Shown here piece after piece: positions 34,150 through 45,673 of a DNA stretch of 64,000 bases. The position numbers and the translations under genes are program-made. Origin of the DNA: Pyrrhosoma nymphula. Its lineage: Eukaryota > Arthropoda > Insecta > Odonata > Coenagrionidae. The notes under the pieces are model-generated. The model was not told the DNA's origin and did no database searches. It was given only the letters and a program-made list of their open reading frames with translations. The stretch covers positions 31,055,614 to 31,119,613 of the forward strand of contig OY754334.1 of the NCBI GenBank assembly GCA_963573305.1, given 5' to 3'. The first letter of the stretch is position 1, and each line of letters starts with the position of its first letter.

Positions 34150-36480
34150 AGGTAATACTTAAGTTTTAAATACACTTTCGGAAGCGTTTCTAATTTCCAT
34201 AGGTACAGCGTTCCAGCACCTTGCTGCCTGCACAGCAAAGGAGTAGCTGTACGCTGTAGATCTGTGGCTAGGAGTGCACAACTGTTTTAGTGGTGTTCGG
34301 GTTACTCTTTGGAAAATTGAAAGAGGTTAAACAAGTATTCGGGTGTTTTAGTAGTTAAAATTTTCCGTGTCAAATTTATGACGAAGTAGGTCCTTCTCTG
34401 TTTGACAGTAAGGAATTTTGCCTACCTATAATATGAGCGTATATGGTCGTATTTAGGGACATTGTATATGAACCTGATACAAGGATTCATTGTCCTCTAT
34501 AGCTTAAGGTCCAGCTCTTCAATTATGTCGTTGTATACTACGCAGCAATAGTCAAAGTAAGGTAATACCAGTGAGGTGACCATTTGAAGTCGGATTTTTG
34601 GGGATAGGTTCTTCCGGTTTCTTTTCAATCTGGATAGCGTTCTGAACGTCTTATTACATATTTCGTTAACATGTTCTTTCCAAGACAGCGTGCCATCTAT
34701 CTTCATTCCCAGATCAAACACTGACTTGGAGAATTCAATGTTGCAGTTTTGCACCCTAATATTCGGGCCTATGTTACTTAAGTTATTCATGTATTTCGAG
34801 CAACCTATAATAATCGCATTAGTTATCAATGGATTTAGAAAAAGTTTATTGTCATTGGCCCATATGCATATTCTATTTATGTCCTCATTCACTTTGCCGA
34901 TCGTTTCATGTAGTAATGAGGGGGGACAAGATATGTAAATTTGTAGATCATCGGCATACAAGTGACAGTCGCAGTGTTGGTTGGTATCGGGTAAATCTTT
35001 CATGAAAATAGAAAATAGTAGTGGTGACAGTATTGAGCCCTGAGGTAGGCCGATAGAGACGGGTTTCCAGGTAGATAATGATCCATCTTCACTTTTTATT
35101 GCTTGTATGCGTCCTGTTAAATATGATTTGAACCAGTTTAACGTACTGGCAGAGAAATTCAAATCCTTCAATTTCTGTAGAAGCAGTTCATGATCGATGG
35201 AATTGAAAGCTTTTTTGAAATCTAATAAAATTAAAATTGGAAGCCTTTTGTTTTCTTTATTTGTTCTAATATCTTCTGTTTATTTAAGGAGCGCTGTTTG
35301 CGTACTATGATTTGGTATAAATCCTGATTGGAGTGGGTCGTAGAGGTTATTTTTCGTAATATATTCTTTCAGTTGCGTCTCGACGATTCTTTCTAATCCT
35401 TTGGATAGCACGCTGAGAATAGAAATTGGCCGATAGTCGGATACGTCTTTGGGAATCGGAACTTTCGGGATTGCCCTTATATAAGCTTTCATCCAGCAAG
35501 ATGGGAAACATGAATTTAGCAGACAGTATTCATATAAATGCTGAATCACTGGCAGAATTTCGTTTATGCATAATTGGATAAATTTCTTTGGCACTTTATC
35601 AGGTCCAATTGCAGTTGACCTCGTTCTAAGGATTTCCTTTTTTAATGTGGCCGGTGAGGATAGCGTAAAATAGAAGTTATAGTCCTTGAAAGGCACAATA
35701 TTTGATATTATTCTATGAGTTTGAGTGTGATTTGAAGTGGATAGGAAGAAGTCGTTAAGGTCTTCTAAAGGAGGAGTTACCCTTGAATTATTGCTATTGT
35801 TTATAGTTTTATATTTACGAAGATACGACCATAGCGTGCGGCTGTCCTTTGCATTTGTAAACTTTTCCATGAGGAATTCGTTTTTCTTATTTCTAATAAG
35901 GGAAACAACTTTGTTCCTAAGGTACCTAAATCTATCATGTGCTTTCGGATGCGCGGTTCCGATGAACTTTTTCCGCTCCCTGTCTCTTTCTCTCACGATG
36001 GTTCTTATTTCCGGTGTGATCCATGGCGCAGGTTTATGCCTTACATGAAAGGCGTTTAGGGGCGCATGTTTGTTCATGTTTGTTTAGGGGCGCATGTCGT
36101 CATAATTCTGTAAAATATGCTCATCTTATCGTCAACATTTTCAGCTACAAATAACTCATTCCAATCTTGCGTCAGGAGATCGATGGAGAGATTTTCTGAA
36201 TTTATATCATTGTATTTACGACCAATGAATACTTATTCAGATAGCTCAGGGACAGGTAATGCATATGATACGTATATTAGATCATGGAATGATAGGAAAT
36301 TAACTGGACATTGCCCATGTTTTGAAGAAGAGAATCAGTATGGGCCCATAAGCCCATAGAGAAGCAGTATGTGTCAATTTCATATTTTTTCGACAAGGCA
36401 AAGGAGAGTTCAAGTTTCGGTAGCAATTTCTTCAAATGGTCCTCTATTTGCAAAATAGTGTACTTAAATTTCAATGATAA
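34150..36480 (-). mobile_element. Jockey/CR1-like non-LTR retrotransposon, 5-prime truncated, one in-frame stop in the RT
   Basis: Minus strand. From about 36400 downward there is the end of the endonuclease region and the linker, then a reverse transcriptase. RT motifs in order: DYRPISILSVLSKGLERI near 35410, FIPNHSTQTALL near 35290, LLDFKKAFNSIDHEL near 35200, GLPQGSILSPLLFSIF near 35030, and the catalytic YADD near 34955. The frame 35280-36077 ends in TAA, but 34497-35171 continues in the same frame after it, so a single stop codon breaks the RT. Further damage follows after 34497, where a C-terminal NVPKYDH segment shifts frame. The element ends near 34150. Same strand as, and immediately behind, the PD-(D/E)XK gene. 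Confidence 0.85.
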
Positions 36481-36507
36481 AAGAGGTCTAAATTATCAGC
36501 GGACTAT

Positions 36508-39500
36508 TTATATTTCTTTAAATCCTAAAATATCGTTTCCGCACGCATAACCTCCGAGAATTAATTTTTGGTCCTTATTCGATAAACTATGTACCCGCAA
36601 TGTTACCATTGGCACCCCCAACGGTAATGCAATAATTAGTAATAGTACCCGCAGTAGCAAGGTAGCGTAAGGTACTAGTAGAGGTAGATAGGAAGTTGAA
36701 CTAGTTATATATCGCATAATATTCATCATTGCCTTAGCAAAATCCACAAGAGTAAAGCCATTACGACAAAAAACAGACGACTGAAAGATGTAAGTGTACT
36801 TGCGGCCAATTAGATCCCTACTACTTTCCGTAAAGAACTCCTCCAGGTCAGTGCTTTTCAGGTAATTTGCCCATTTATCACCCATCCAATCGCTGAATTC
36901 AGTTCGTAATTTACAGTATAAATATTCCATCATCGGATCATTAACCTCGGAATCGAAACGTAATGCCAGCTCTTTCATTGCTAGCTTTTTGGTCTCACGA
37001 CATCCAGGCTGATTTAGTACGAACTTAAGCTTTCTCAAAAATTCACGCGCCTCATAATCTAAGTCTATTTTCAACTCTGTACTGTAAGTTATATCATTTT
37101 TACTAACGTCGTAGTGATTTTGAGCGGAATGAGTGACTTGGCTAATGGTATTTTCTACTATTGGAAGGTTAGTTTCAAGTGGCTTGATGGTTTGTATATT
37201 TAAATAATTAATGAACAATTCCGGACTTTTGTTTCCGTTAGTTTCTTGATATTTGTTGTATAATTCATCGCGAAAATGTTTAGCGACAGGGGGTAAGTTC
37301 CTATCCCAGATGAAGTTTTCTAAAAACTTGTCACCTCGCTGAGTTAAAACCTCACAATTTAACGTGTGCCAATATCTCAAGTAAAGCTCATTTTCCCAGG
37401 AGTCCCTGCTCCCTAATTTGCAGTTGTAAGGCTTTCGATCTTTTACACAACGAGAAAACTGATGAGGCATATCGATTATTATATTTTTCAGACTAAGAAT
37501 CAATGCATTCCTGCCTTGGAAGTCGGATTTGAATCGGATTGCCTTGTTTGAGAAGAGCAAATCCTCCCCTACATCCTCAAAAGGGTTTTCCTGCATTTCC
37601 ACATCACTTAAATGTTCCCACGAGATGCCAATGTTCGTCAGCATGATAAATTCCTCAACAGTGTCGTTCAATCTTAGGAGGCCAGCGGAAGAATCGTTCT
37701 TCTTGATGTTCAAGTAAGACTTGAAGTACTTTGGCAGGCCGAAGGGCTCCTTTGGGGAGTCAGACCACAGATCGCGAGGTGTTATCTTCTTGTGAACGTC
37801 CCGTACGTGCTTCACCTGGACCAATCGTAACAGCCTGCAAATAAAAAAGCTACCATTAATGAATGTGAGTCTGATTGATGGAGCACCAGAGAACAGGACA
37901 TTTAAGGAGCATCAGTGTTTACTCACGGATTATGCCTTTAACACCTTAATAATACATCCCTTGTGCATTATGATCTCCCTGAACAGGGGTGTTTTCAAGG
38001 GTGGGAGATGTAAATATTTATTTTTGCTTAAAACTGTTTGTGTTGCGTTGAGTATTTTTATTCTGCTATTTTTCTTTTTTATTTACATTTAAATTTGTTA
38101 ATAGTCAGGTGATGTAGTAAATGTAAATCCAGGTGTATCAAAATTGTTTTTTTTTTGCAGAAAATTGTGTATCTCTTTATCCTTCAATAATCTTTAAATT
38201 CCAAGTGATATCGCATAAATATTCTGAGCGATCACAACATTTTTGGTTCATCAAAAAGGTATTTAACTAGAAAATAATCGTCAAAGGTTGACCATCATAC
38301 TTACGCAGAAATGAGCACTTCAACGCCGAAGTGTGCATGTATGAAAACGTGTAAGTAATATAAATTGCTCACTGCGAAATCATTAACAAGAGCAAATATT
38401 GATTTTTTTATATATGTTCGAGATATAACGAATCCTTAATTCTGCTAAAAATACAGTTTACTCTATCACACACTTTAATTTAATTTAAGTGTCCATAAAA
38501 ATTGCTCTCCATATGAGCCATTGGACTGAAAAGGGATTATGAAAAAAATATGAAGGGGATGAGATCAATTGAATGGAAACATTCTAACAAAACAAAAGCA
38601 ATTTAAAACTCTTTGGAAGGTGAAATCAACGGCAGGAACCACTAAGGATATAGTTTATCCTAAAGTTTCTCAAGGTGAGCTAACGTTTTAGGTAGGATGA
38701 AATGGAAGAAGGAATATCTTCACTATCTTTCTCAGTCGCAGATCCTTGTCTCTTCGCATGATTGTTCTTCAGCTCGCCATTCGAACTAACCATCTTCACC
38801 TCGCCCATAAAGTAATTTTTAACCAGAGCACAGAGAGCTAGCTGCTTTCACGCTCAAGGCGTGCGCATTTCGTAGCGCCGTATTGGCATCAATGATATGC
38901 GGGTTGCGTCGTTTACAAGTGCTAGTAATTCCAGGGGCAAGGCATTTGAGTGTCTGTGCGCCGACCGCACATCAGCCGGGGGCGATTTCTCACTGCAATA
39001 AAATGATATATTGCGAGTGGAACGTGGAGAAAAAGACCGGGAAAATTCAATTTGTCAAGGAAACTTATATGGCTGAGAAAATATGTGCTTGTAATTTTTA
39101 CAACACTTTTGGTCTCGATATTGAATCAAAGACTTTCAAATACAGCGAATACCATAGGCCATTTTGCCTTTAAAGTGACTTTCATTAGCCTTCTTTCCAT
39201 TCCTTGGTATTAGACAAAAGGAACATTAAAAATGCATATTTTCGAAGCTATTTCTCCGATAGAAAGTAGGGTGGCTAAAAGGATATGTTTTTATATAGGA
39301 CAGGCGGGTAGAGGTTTTAGCATGAGGACAAAGGAACATTTGAATTCTTTTATTCATAGCGATAACAAGTCAGTTTTTGCATCTCACATATCTGGCTTTA
39401 ATCACGTCTGATTTTCGAGTAGAGATTTTAAATGTTCATGACAAAGGCGCAAAGCTGGATTTAAAAAAAACTTCGAGATTATATCATTATCTAATGCTTT

Positions 39501-40847
39501 GGGACCGAAATTGTTAAACGAAATTATATTGTTTAATCTGTCCCCAATTTATCATGTACCTTTCCCACCTTTAAAAAGCATTCCTCCATCATCCTGACCT
39601 TAAACACGTTCCTTATTCCTACTTAATCATGCCCTCTAAGCTACCCCAACCTCTCCTGCAGTATCCTCCCTCCCTCTTCGTGAATATATATATGAGTATA
39701 CGTTTTCTCTTTTTTCTCGTTTTTCTTTAAGAATGGCTAACTAAGATCATTGGGGTCCGGAATCTATGCAACCCGCTCGACTTTGATGCAAATGTGGCTC
39801 TATGAAACTGGCATGCTTTGCCTCCACTGAGGGGAGAGAAAATAAGCTCTCTGTGCTCAGGTTATTTATTTTTCATCCCTGCCTCCGCTTAATCCTCGCT
39901 TCCATCACGTCCAACAGTATCCCTTCACCCCTCATCACCAGTTCCAACCACCTACCCTGCCTTCGACTAGTCTCCTCCAGCAGTTTCCTCTCCTCACCCC
40001 ACAATACCAAGTACTTCCTCACATTCGTCTTTCTTTCCATCCATCGCTCCCACTCCATTCTCATCCACACCCATATCTCAAACTCCTGCAGCCTATTCTC
40101 TTCCTCTAAACGCCGTACAACGCTACACTCAATACGTTTATTAGACTCTTCACCAGTTATTCCTTTCAGAGGAACATGGACTCAAAAGAAACTGGGCGAG
40201 AGTAGGCTGCTGGAGGTTGAGATTTGGGTGTGGAGAAGAATGGAGAAAGTTTGATGGACGGAGAGTTAGGACGAACGAGAAAGTCCTCGGCATGGCGGGT
40301 GAGGAGAGGAAATTGCTTGAGGAAATTGGGAGAAGGCAGAGTAAGTGGTTGTGGCAGGTAATGAGGGATGAATGGATGCTGAAGTCCGTGATGGAGGGGA
40401 GGATGTTGGATAAGTGGTGAAGGGGAAGTTAGAGGAAAGAGTTTATGGACTGGATGAAGAGAGGTAGGACGCATTCCGAGTCGAAGAGTTAGTTAGTTTA
40501 TGGATTAAAAGGACCTTCATCTGTGACAGATTAGTAGAAAGGTAGGTATTCCTACTTCCATCTAAACCTACCCTAACTGTTACATCATCTCCAATGATAA
40601 TACTCCCTACACGGACCCACCTCCCTTCTCCTTCGGGATTGGGCCTCACGTAGACTATATCGTCCCACTTGTCGCCGGCCCTAATGTCGGACGCCAGCTC
40701 AAATGGTTCAGGTTCAGTCTTCAAGGCCCGCAAGGCAAAGTGAATTAACTGTGACTCCTGATAGTCGAAGCCATGCTTGTTGTCGCGGTATCCGTGACCC
40801 AAGAACTGTTCCCCACTGGCGAATCGGTACTCCCTTGAGGTCGCCAT
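36508..40847 (-). CDS. PD-(D/E)XK nuclease-domain protein of an uncharacterised arthropod family (two exons, probably truncated)
   Basis: Exon 1 is 40621-40847 (ATG at 40847, 75 codons plus AG, donor GAG|GTGGGT). Exon 2 is 36508-37834 (acceptor TTTGCAG|G, phase 2, stop at 36508). Joined product about 517 residues. Residues 26-75 hold an alpha-helical FDYQESQLIHFALRAL segment and then GDKWDDIVYV (D62, D63); residues 77-86 read LLRLVQVKHV (Q82, K84). The spacing acidic-strand, about 20 residues, Q-x-K is that of Mrr/Cap4-like PD-(D/E)XK nucleases. Later segments (LPKYFKSYL near 109-117, a TNIG strand near 142, KFVLNQPG near 346-353, DWMGDKW near 391) match, from memory, a family of large arthropod proteins in which an NTPase (NACHT-like) region often follows. 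No Walker motif is present here. The last 60 residues contain a hydrophobic stretch (about 458-487) that may be a membrane segment or read-through into an intron. A LINE starts about 30-150 bases downstream on the same strand, so the gene may be broken. The intron (37835-40620, 2786 nt) contains retroelement fragments. Biochemical function is unknown; nuclease activity is inference. Confidence 0.72.
39240..39560 (+). mobile_element. Penelope-like element remnant, GIY-YIG endonuclease part
   Basis: Plus strand: KRICFYIGQAGRGFSMRTKE then HLNSFIHSDNKSVFASHISG, followed by a frameshifted FEIISLNALGPKLLNEI. YIGQ-x-R-x-F-x-x-R-x-x-E-H is the GIY-YIG core. The element lies in the intron of the PD-(D/E)XK gene. 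Confidence 0.62.
39870..40110 (-). mobile_element. RTE-like LINE 3-prime fragment (left member of an opposed pair)
   Basis: Minus strand: MWMRMEWERWMERKTN, then GEERKLLEETSRRQGRWLEL and VMRGEGIL, equivalent to the tail of the 51.7-kb element. It lies in the intron of the PD-(D/E)XK gene. Confidence 0.7.
40190..40445 (+). mobile_element. RTE-like LINE 3-prime fragment (right member of an opposed pair)
   Basis: Plus strand: WVWRRMEKV-like start, RTNEKVLGMAGEERKLLEEI, GRRQSKWLWQVMRDEW. Same tail region as the fragment 80 bases to its left but in opposite orientation, so the two form a diverged inverted repeat. Confidence 0.7.
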
Positions 40848-40849
40848 TC

Positions 40850-41700
40850 ATCAGCGGTGAAATCCAATAGAACCGGATCTGGTGATGTGAAAGAAAAAAT
40901 TCATCTTTGGGTAAATGATATTAATCTTTTCATATATAATTACTAATATGAAAATACTACCACTAATATTTGAGCATGTCAGTCCTTAACTCTGTGAACT
41001 TGGTTGTTTCCAGTCACATATTTTCTATGAGATGGTGTTTTAGAATGTTTCCCAATCAAAACCCAACGTATTTAATGTTTTCCGACAGACCACCCTGTGA
41101 AATTGCCTTAAAAATTAGACCCCATGAACAAGTGTCATGGAGTCTAATTTTTAGAAGAGCCATGATACTTGGTCATGGAGTCTAATTTTTAAGTAACTTC
41201 CCTAACTTACCTAACCTAACCTTCCCTATTCCTAAAAGTAATGCATATGAAATCTTTTCTGGCAAATCCCATAAAATTATGGAACTCATTGTCTAGGAAT
41301 ATGAATAGTATCCGTACCATGCCAATGTTCAAAATAAATTTTAAGTATATCTTATTAAAAAATCTTGCCACTTAATATTTTTAGTAATATGTAAGATGCT
41401 ACTAAAACGCTTTTTACACTTCAACTAATTTTTCGCAATTTAGAGATCATTGCGTAAAAATCAGACGCAAGAATATAAAAATATAATCTTTTAGGCATAT
41501 TAAAGAAGTCTCGCCATTTTAGGTGTAGTGTTCATACTTTAAATGAGCGAAAGAAAATATATCTGAAAGAAATTTTTCGTTCCTCTCATTTGATCCCATT
41601 GAAAAACGAAATTCTGTAAATCCTCGAAATATGGAGACTTTCTCATAGTTTTCGATTTTTTCCCGACTTATTGGGTGATTAGGAACATTCCCTGAAAAAT
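40850..41700. other. Upstream of the PD-(D/E)XK gene; no gene recognised
   Basis: No TATA box was found within 200 bases of the ATG at 40847. A GTCATGGAGTCTAATTTTTA unit occurs twice (41128-41149 and 41173-41193). Confidence 0.4.
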
Positions 41701-41702
41701 TC

Positions 41703-41815
41703 ATCCCTCCATCTTGATTAGAAATGCCCAGGAATTTGCATCAAAGAGATCTGACGTTTTGCCATGTCGTGTTGCGTGTCGATAATGAGATGGTTTTACT
41801 CCTCATCGAGCGTTA
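41703..41815. repeat. Dispersed repeat, copy at 41.7 kb
   Basis: Second copy of the 6026-6150 sequence, same orientation, just left of the Harbinger element. Confidence 0.65.
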
Positions 41816-42188
41816 CCTACGTATTTTTTAACGAATTCGATAACCATTCACAAAACATTCGGCCGTGACTATTTTGAACCAAAATAATGCTACCTTTTGG
41901 CAGGTTATCGAACTTTTCACCTGCGCGCATCATTCCATTCTTAGGGCCGCATCCAGAAACAGTGCTGAACCTGCAGCGGAGCCTGCTGCTGCATGCTATA
42001 TCCAGAAACCCCGCTACTCCAAATCGCTCCAAATTGGTGGGGGGCAGTGTTGCCACATTTATTTTGGGCTACATTGATGACGTAGACGAATGTAGTGACA
42101 TTATATTCCCCTAGATGCGGGCATCGGGAGGAACTAAGGGCGATAATTGAATAACGAATTCTCAACGTGACTTTGTTAGTAAACAAAA

Positions 42189-42415
42189 TGGAGACAGGGG
42201 AAGGGAGCAGGATTTCCACGGAGGAGAAGAATTTAATGGTAAATTTAGTTGTCGCGAGGAAAGCTGTATTGGAGTCCAAGAAAACGGATGCGTTAGTATT
42301 TCCATGGGATTCTTCCGGTCCCTCAAGTTTCTTCTCGGAATCTGATGGCCTTCATTATGTACTAAATGCCTCAAAAAATTGGCAAAATTATCATCGAGTA
42401 CCTGCCGATACATGA
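42189..42415 (+). CDS. MYB/SANT-like DNA-binding protein fragment of a Harbinger element
   Basis: Starts ATGGAGACAGGG after AAACAAA. The first about 38 residues (METGEGSRISTEEKNLMVNL then VVARKAVLESKKTDA) resemble the first helix region of the MYB/SANT-like proteins that accompany Harbinger transposases. The remaining about 37 residues do not, so the frame probably runs through a donor site or a rearrangement. Its position just inside the left terminal repeat fits the usual two-gene layout of Harbinger elements. Confidence 0.45.
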
Positions 42416-42508
42416 TGACGATCTGCGCTCTCGGGAAACTCTAGACAAGTACCTAGGTACCATGCGTCTCGACTATAGTATACTGCCGATCGCCGATGAT
42501 TGCCGTCT

Positions 42509-42546
42509 GGCCCCGGCACTACCGCCCCGGCGGTAGTGCCGGGGCC
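42509..42546. repeat. GC-rich perfect hairpin
   Basis: 18-bp perfect arms (left starts GGCCCCGGCACTACCG) around a 2-base CC loop. Sits in a GC-rich patch (42485-42605) that contrasts sharply with its AT-rich surroundings, inside the Harbinger-type element. Confidence 0.88.
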
Positions 42547-44469
42547 GGCCCGGGCCGGGTAGTTGCCGGCGCGCCGGGGCAAGCCGGCCGGTGTACCAGG
42601 CGCCAAGTTGGGTGGGAAAGCAATACCCCATCAAGTTTTGCTCACGAAGTGTCGGCACCGACTTTATAGGTGATTTTTTAAATAAAATGTTGTTAAATCT
42701 AGACGTTAATTATGAAAAGTTTGCGCTCTCATTTCTTTTGAAGGTAGCTATTGCTGAATAATCCTCCGCCTCACCAACATCACTCGTCATGGTGGGTGAC
42801 AAATATACACGTACAACTGTCGATCGCATTTGTGTAGTGGGATATTCAAATATGCATTGCATTATAACGCCCAATGATGTACATGGCATTCATTATGAGA
42901 TGAATATAACGAGATATTGTCAACGGACGTAGAAGCACTATGCCATTTCCATCTATCTCTGAGACATTCCCATAAACTTTTACTCATCATTTCAGTAACA
43001 AAATTACACATTTTAGGTACGCTTGAACGTAATTGTACATGGTTTTCCATGGCTTGGAACTCTCATTACTTTTACTAGCAGTAACTGAGTATGGATAGAG
43101 CTGGCTGGAAGACGGCTTTCTTGTTTTGAGTATTTTACGCAAACTGTAAATTTCACAGACACAAAGCGGTGATTTCAACTTTCTTTGGGCACTTATATAA
43201 AAATATAAATGGTTTACAAGGCAAGCCACGGTCCATACCAAAGTTAATACCTATTATAACGGCAAAGCCGAAGAGGTTTCAGCATAGTTGTGTTGACAGT
43301 AGTTATTTTACGTAAAAAAGTATTTCACGAGCATCAAGGCAAGACATTAAATATGTACATAATTTGTTTTTCTTTAATTATAAATGGTTTTCAAGGCATG
43401 ACAGGACCCGTTCGGAAGTTAATAGGAATTAAAACGGTGAAGCCGAAGAGGTTTCATCACGGTATTGCTGACGGAAGTTATTAATAGTTATGTTAAGTAA
43501 AATATTAATTCATCAGCATCAAAGTCCGTTGTTGAAGCATTCATACTATATTTTTATATAATAAGAAATGATTATCATGAGCTTATAGCCCTTTAAACGT
43601 CAATAATTATTAATTATAAATGCGAGACGATAAGCAGACGAAATCCGGCGGCCATGTTACTTGTAGCGAGTAGCATGGCATGGACCTCACTAGACTTTGC
43701 AGCGGGTGATCGTAGCGGAGCTCGGCCGCTATAGCAGCTACGTCACCATCTGATGACGTATCCAGCAGTAGTGAGGTTTCTGGATACGGCCCTTAGTGAT
43801 TCATGCGCACCATTGAGGTAGATGGTGAGGGCATGACGTCATCAAACTGTAACCTGACAACCGAAATCTCCACCATGTTGTTTCCCTTGTTCTTTCCTTG
43901 CTTGCCTTTGGATAGCACGGAGAAGTGTCCGTATTAGCGAATGTAAAGCAAGATTATGTACCTTCTGTTTAAGACTTAAGTAACTCTTGAAACCCATAGA
44001 AGTTACTTGGAGCTATTGATTCTATTCGATTTTACTATGGTTTTTCGCTGGGAATACGGATTGTTAGTACTTTAAATAAATAAAAAATATGCTTGAAGAA
44101 TTGATTTTCAAGAAGTAAATGCCTGCTGATTTCAAGTGAGTTATCGATATGAAAAACATCGTTAAATTGCAAAATTAGAGAGTAAGCGATCACGGAAATC
44201 AGGTGGGATAAAGATGGCGGACAGGGCACGCCCAAGTTACAGTTTCAAGCATTTGCCACCATAGCAAGCCACCTCTCCATCTACCTCAATGATGTGCACT
44301 GAAGTGCGCTGGTGCGTCAGGATACAGATATTCTGTGCTAACGTTAAATGGAAAGGTCCCTGTGATGCAGATCTATATTTTTACACTAGAAACAATCGCT
44401 GCGGAAGTTTAACGAGGTTCGGTGGTATCGCTCATCTTGAGAGAATTCGATGAAACTTGCTGGAAACAA

Positions 44470-44880
44470 TTAACCATCATCACCAAGTCATGATCTGAGT
44501 CCGCATCCTCCCCTGGATAGCTACGCGAGTTTTTACACTGTTCCTAAATTTCTACCCCACCATTTTGTAATCAATTTAGTATCTCCCAGCATCACCCGGC
44601 ATTTTCCATGTGTACCTACGCCTGGGGTGATGTTTGAACCTCGTGTTTTTTACTACTAATTTATTTCTTCTACAAAATTTTAACTACCTTTTCTCCGCGA
44701 TCATTTCTTGTTCCTAGCCCAGACCCTCCCACTTCTAATCCGTCTCTCCCTTCGCCCACAACTGCATTCTAGTCACCCATCACTATCAGGTTTTTCTTTC
44801 CCGGAGATTCTCTAATTATTTCTTCTAGATGCTCGTACACCTCGTCCACCTCTTCCTCCCTATGGTTGCTTGCAATTTTG
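44470..44880 (-). mobile_element. RTE-like LINE fragment, endonuclease domain
   Basis: Minus-strand translation in shifting frames gives EEVDEVYEHLEEIIRESPGK, LIVMGD then NAVVGEGRDG, a YTWKMPGDAG-like stretch, and an SDHD-like end near 44480. These are the APE-type endonuclease motifs (GDxN, YTW, SDH). Probably the same family as the 51.7-53.8 kb element, which lacks this part. Not intact. Confidence 0.7.
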
Positions 44881-45673
44881 TTGTCTTAAAGCTACCTGAT
44901 TGCTTTTCAGAACTATTTGCCGCAGATTTCTCAAGATATTTGAAAGAGAACTTGGCATGAAATTACACGGGTTCTTATGGGAACGCAAGGCTTTATTTAG
45001 CAAAAAGAACCTTTTCTAGTTATTCAATGTATAATAATTTATATCTTCGATAGAAAAATGTGTAACAGATTTTTACTCCGAGCGCTTGAAGAAATCCCTG
45101 GCGCGCGCGTTTCGGACGGTGTGAAATTGACACCGCGAGTAAGGGACTTGAACGTGGACGGATAACTTGCAGGATGCAGAAGAAAAGGCATAAGAACTTG
45201 TGCAATTCTCGATCAAATATCTTAAGAAATCTACGGCAAATAATTCTGAAAATTTGCAGGTAGATTTAGAACAATATTATTAATGCTTTCAGGAAGTTTC
45301 ATTGAATTCTCTTAAGTTGAGCGAAACCACCGAACCTTCTTTAAAAAAATCTGCTCAGATTTTAAAGACGCATTTTAAATTACAGTACTGCGCAGTTTCC
45401 ATCCATCATATCAGCAGTTTTCTTTATCGATATCTAAAATATCTCAAGCACTTAAATGCAAGCTGATTGTCGGACCTGTGCGCTGTCTCTCTCGCACACA
45501 AATATATCCGGGATCCAGATCGAGGAGAAAATAAATATAATACGGGAAAATATTTTGCCCCATTATCAAGATCTCTGTTCGCTTCGGCGATGACGGGACA
45601 AATAAATTCGGGTTCAGATGATATGATCGAAATAAACAGCAATCTACGTTTGGGAGAGTTTTATTTTCACTTA

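Larger units (their letters stand above)
37835..40620 (-). other. Intron of the PD-(D/E)XK gene
   Basis: Bounded by GTGGGT and TTTGCAG on the minus strand, both in phase 2. It holds a plus-strand Penelope endonuclease remnant (about 39240-39560) and two opposed RTE-like LINE fragments (about 39870-40110 and 40190-40445). A short minus-strand open frame near 38690-38810 (starts MGEVKMVSSNGELKN) is not needed for the splice and is unassigned. Confidence 0.6.
41944..43792. mobile_element. PIF/Harbinger-type element, internally rearranged
   Basis: 17-bp terminal inverted repeats: left GGGCCGCATCCAGAAAC (41944-41960), right GTTTCTGGATACGGCCC (43776-43792), one mismatch. TTA flanks both sides (41941-41943, 43793-43795). 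Length 1849 bp. A MYB/SANT-like frame lies at its left and a GC-rich hairpin at 42509-42546; no DDE transposase frame was found, so it is not autonomous. Confidence 0.78.

Noticed and set aside
39802..40254. 150-codon plus-strand frame in the nuclease-gene intron
   Set aside because: Mostly antisense of the RTE-like tail and crosses the junction of the opposed pair.
42391..42658. Gly/Arg/Pro-rich minus-strand frames over the GC hairpin
   Set aside because: Composition artefact of the GC-rich palindrome.
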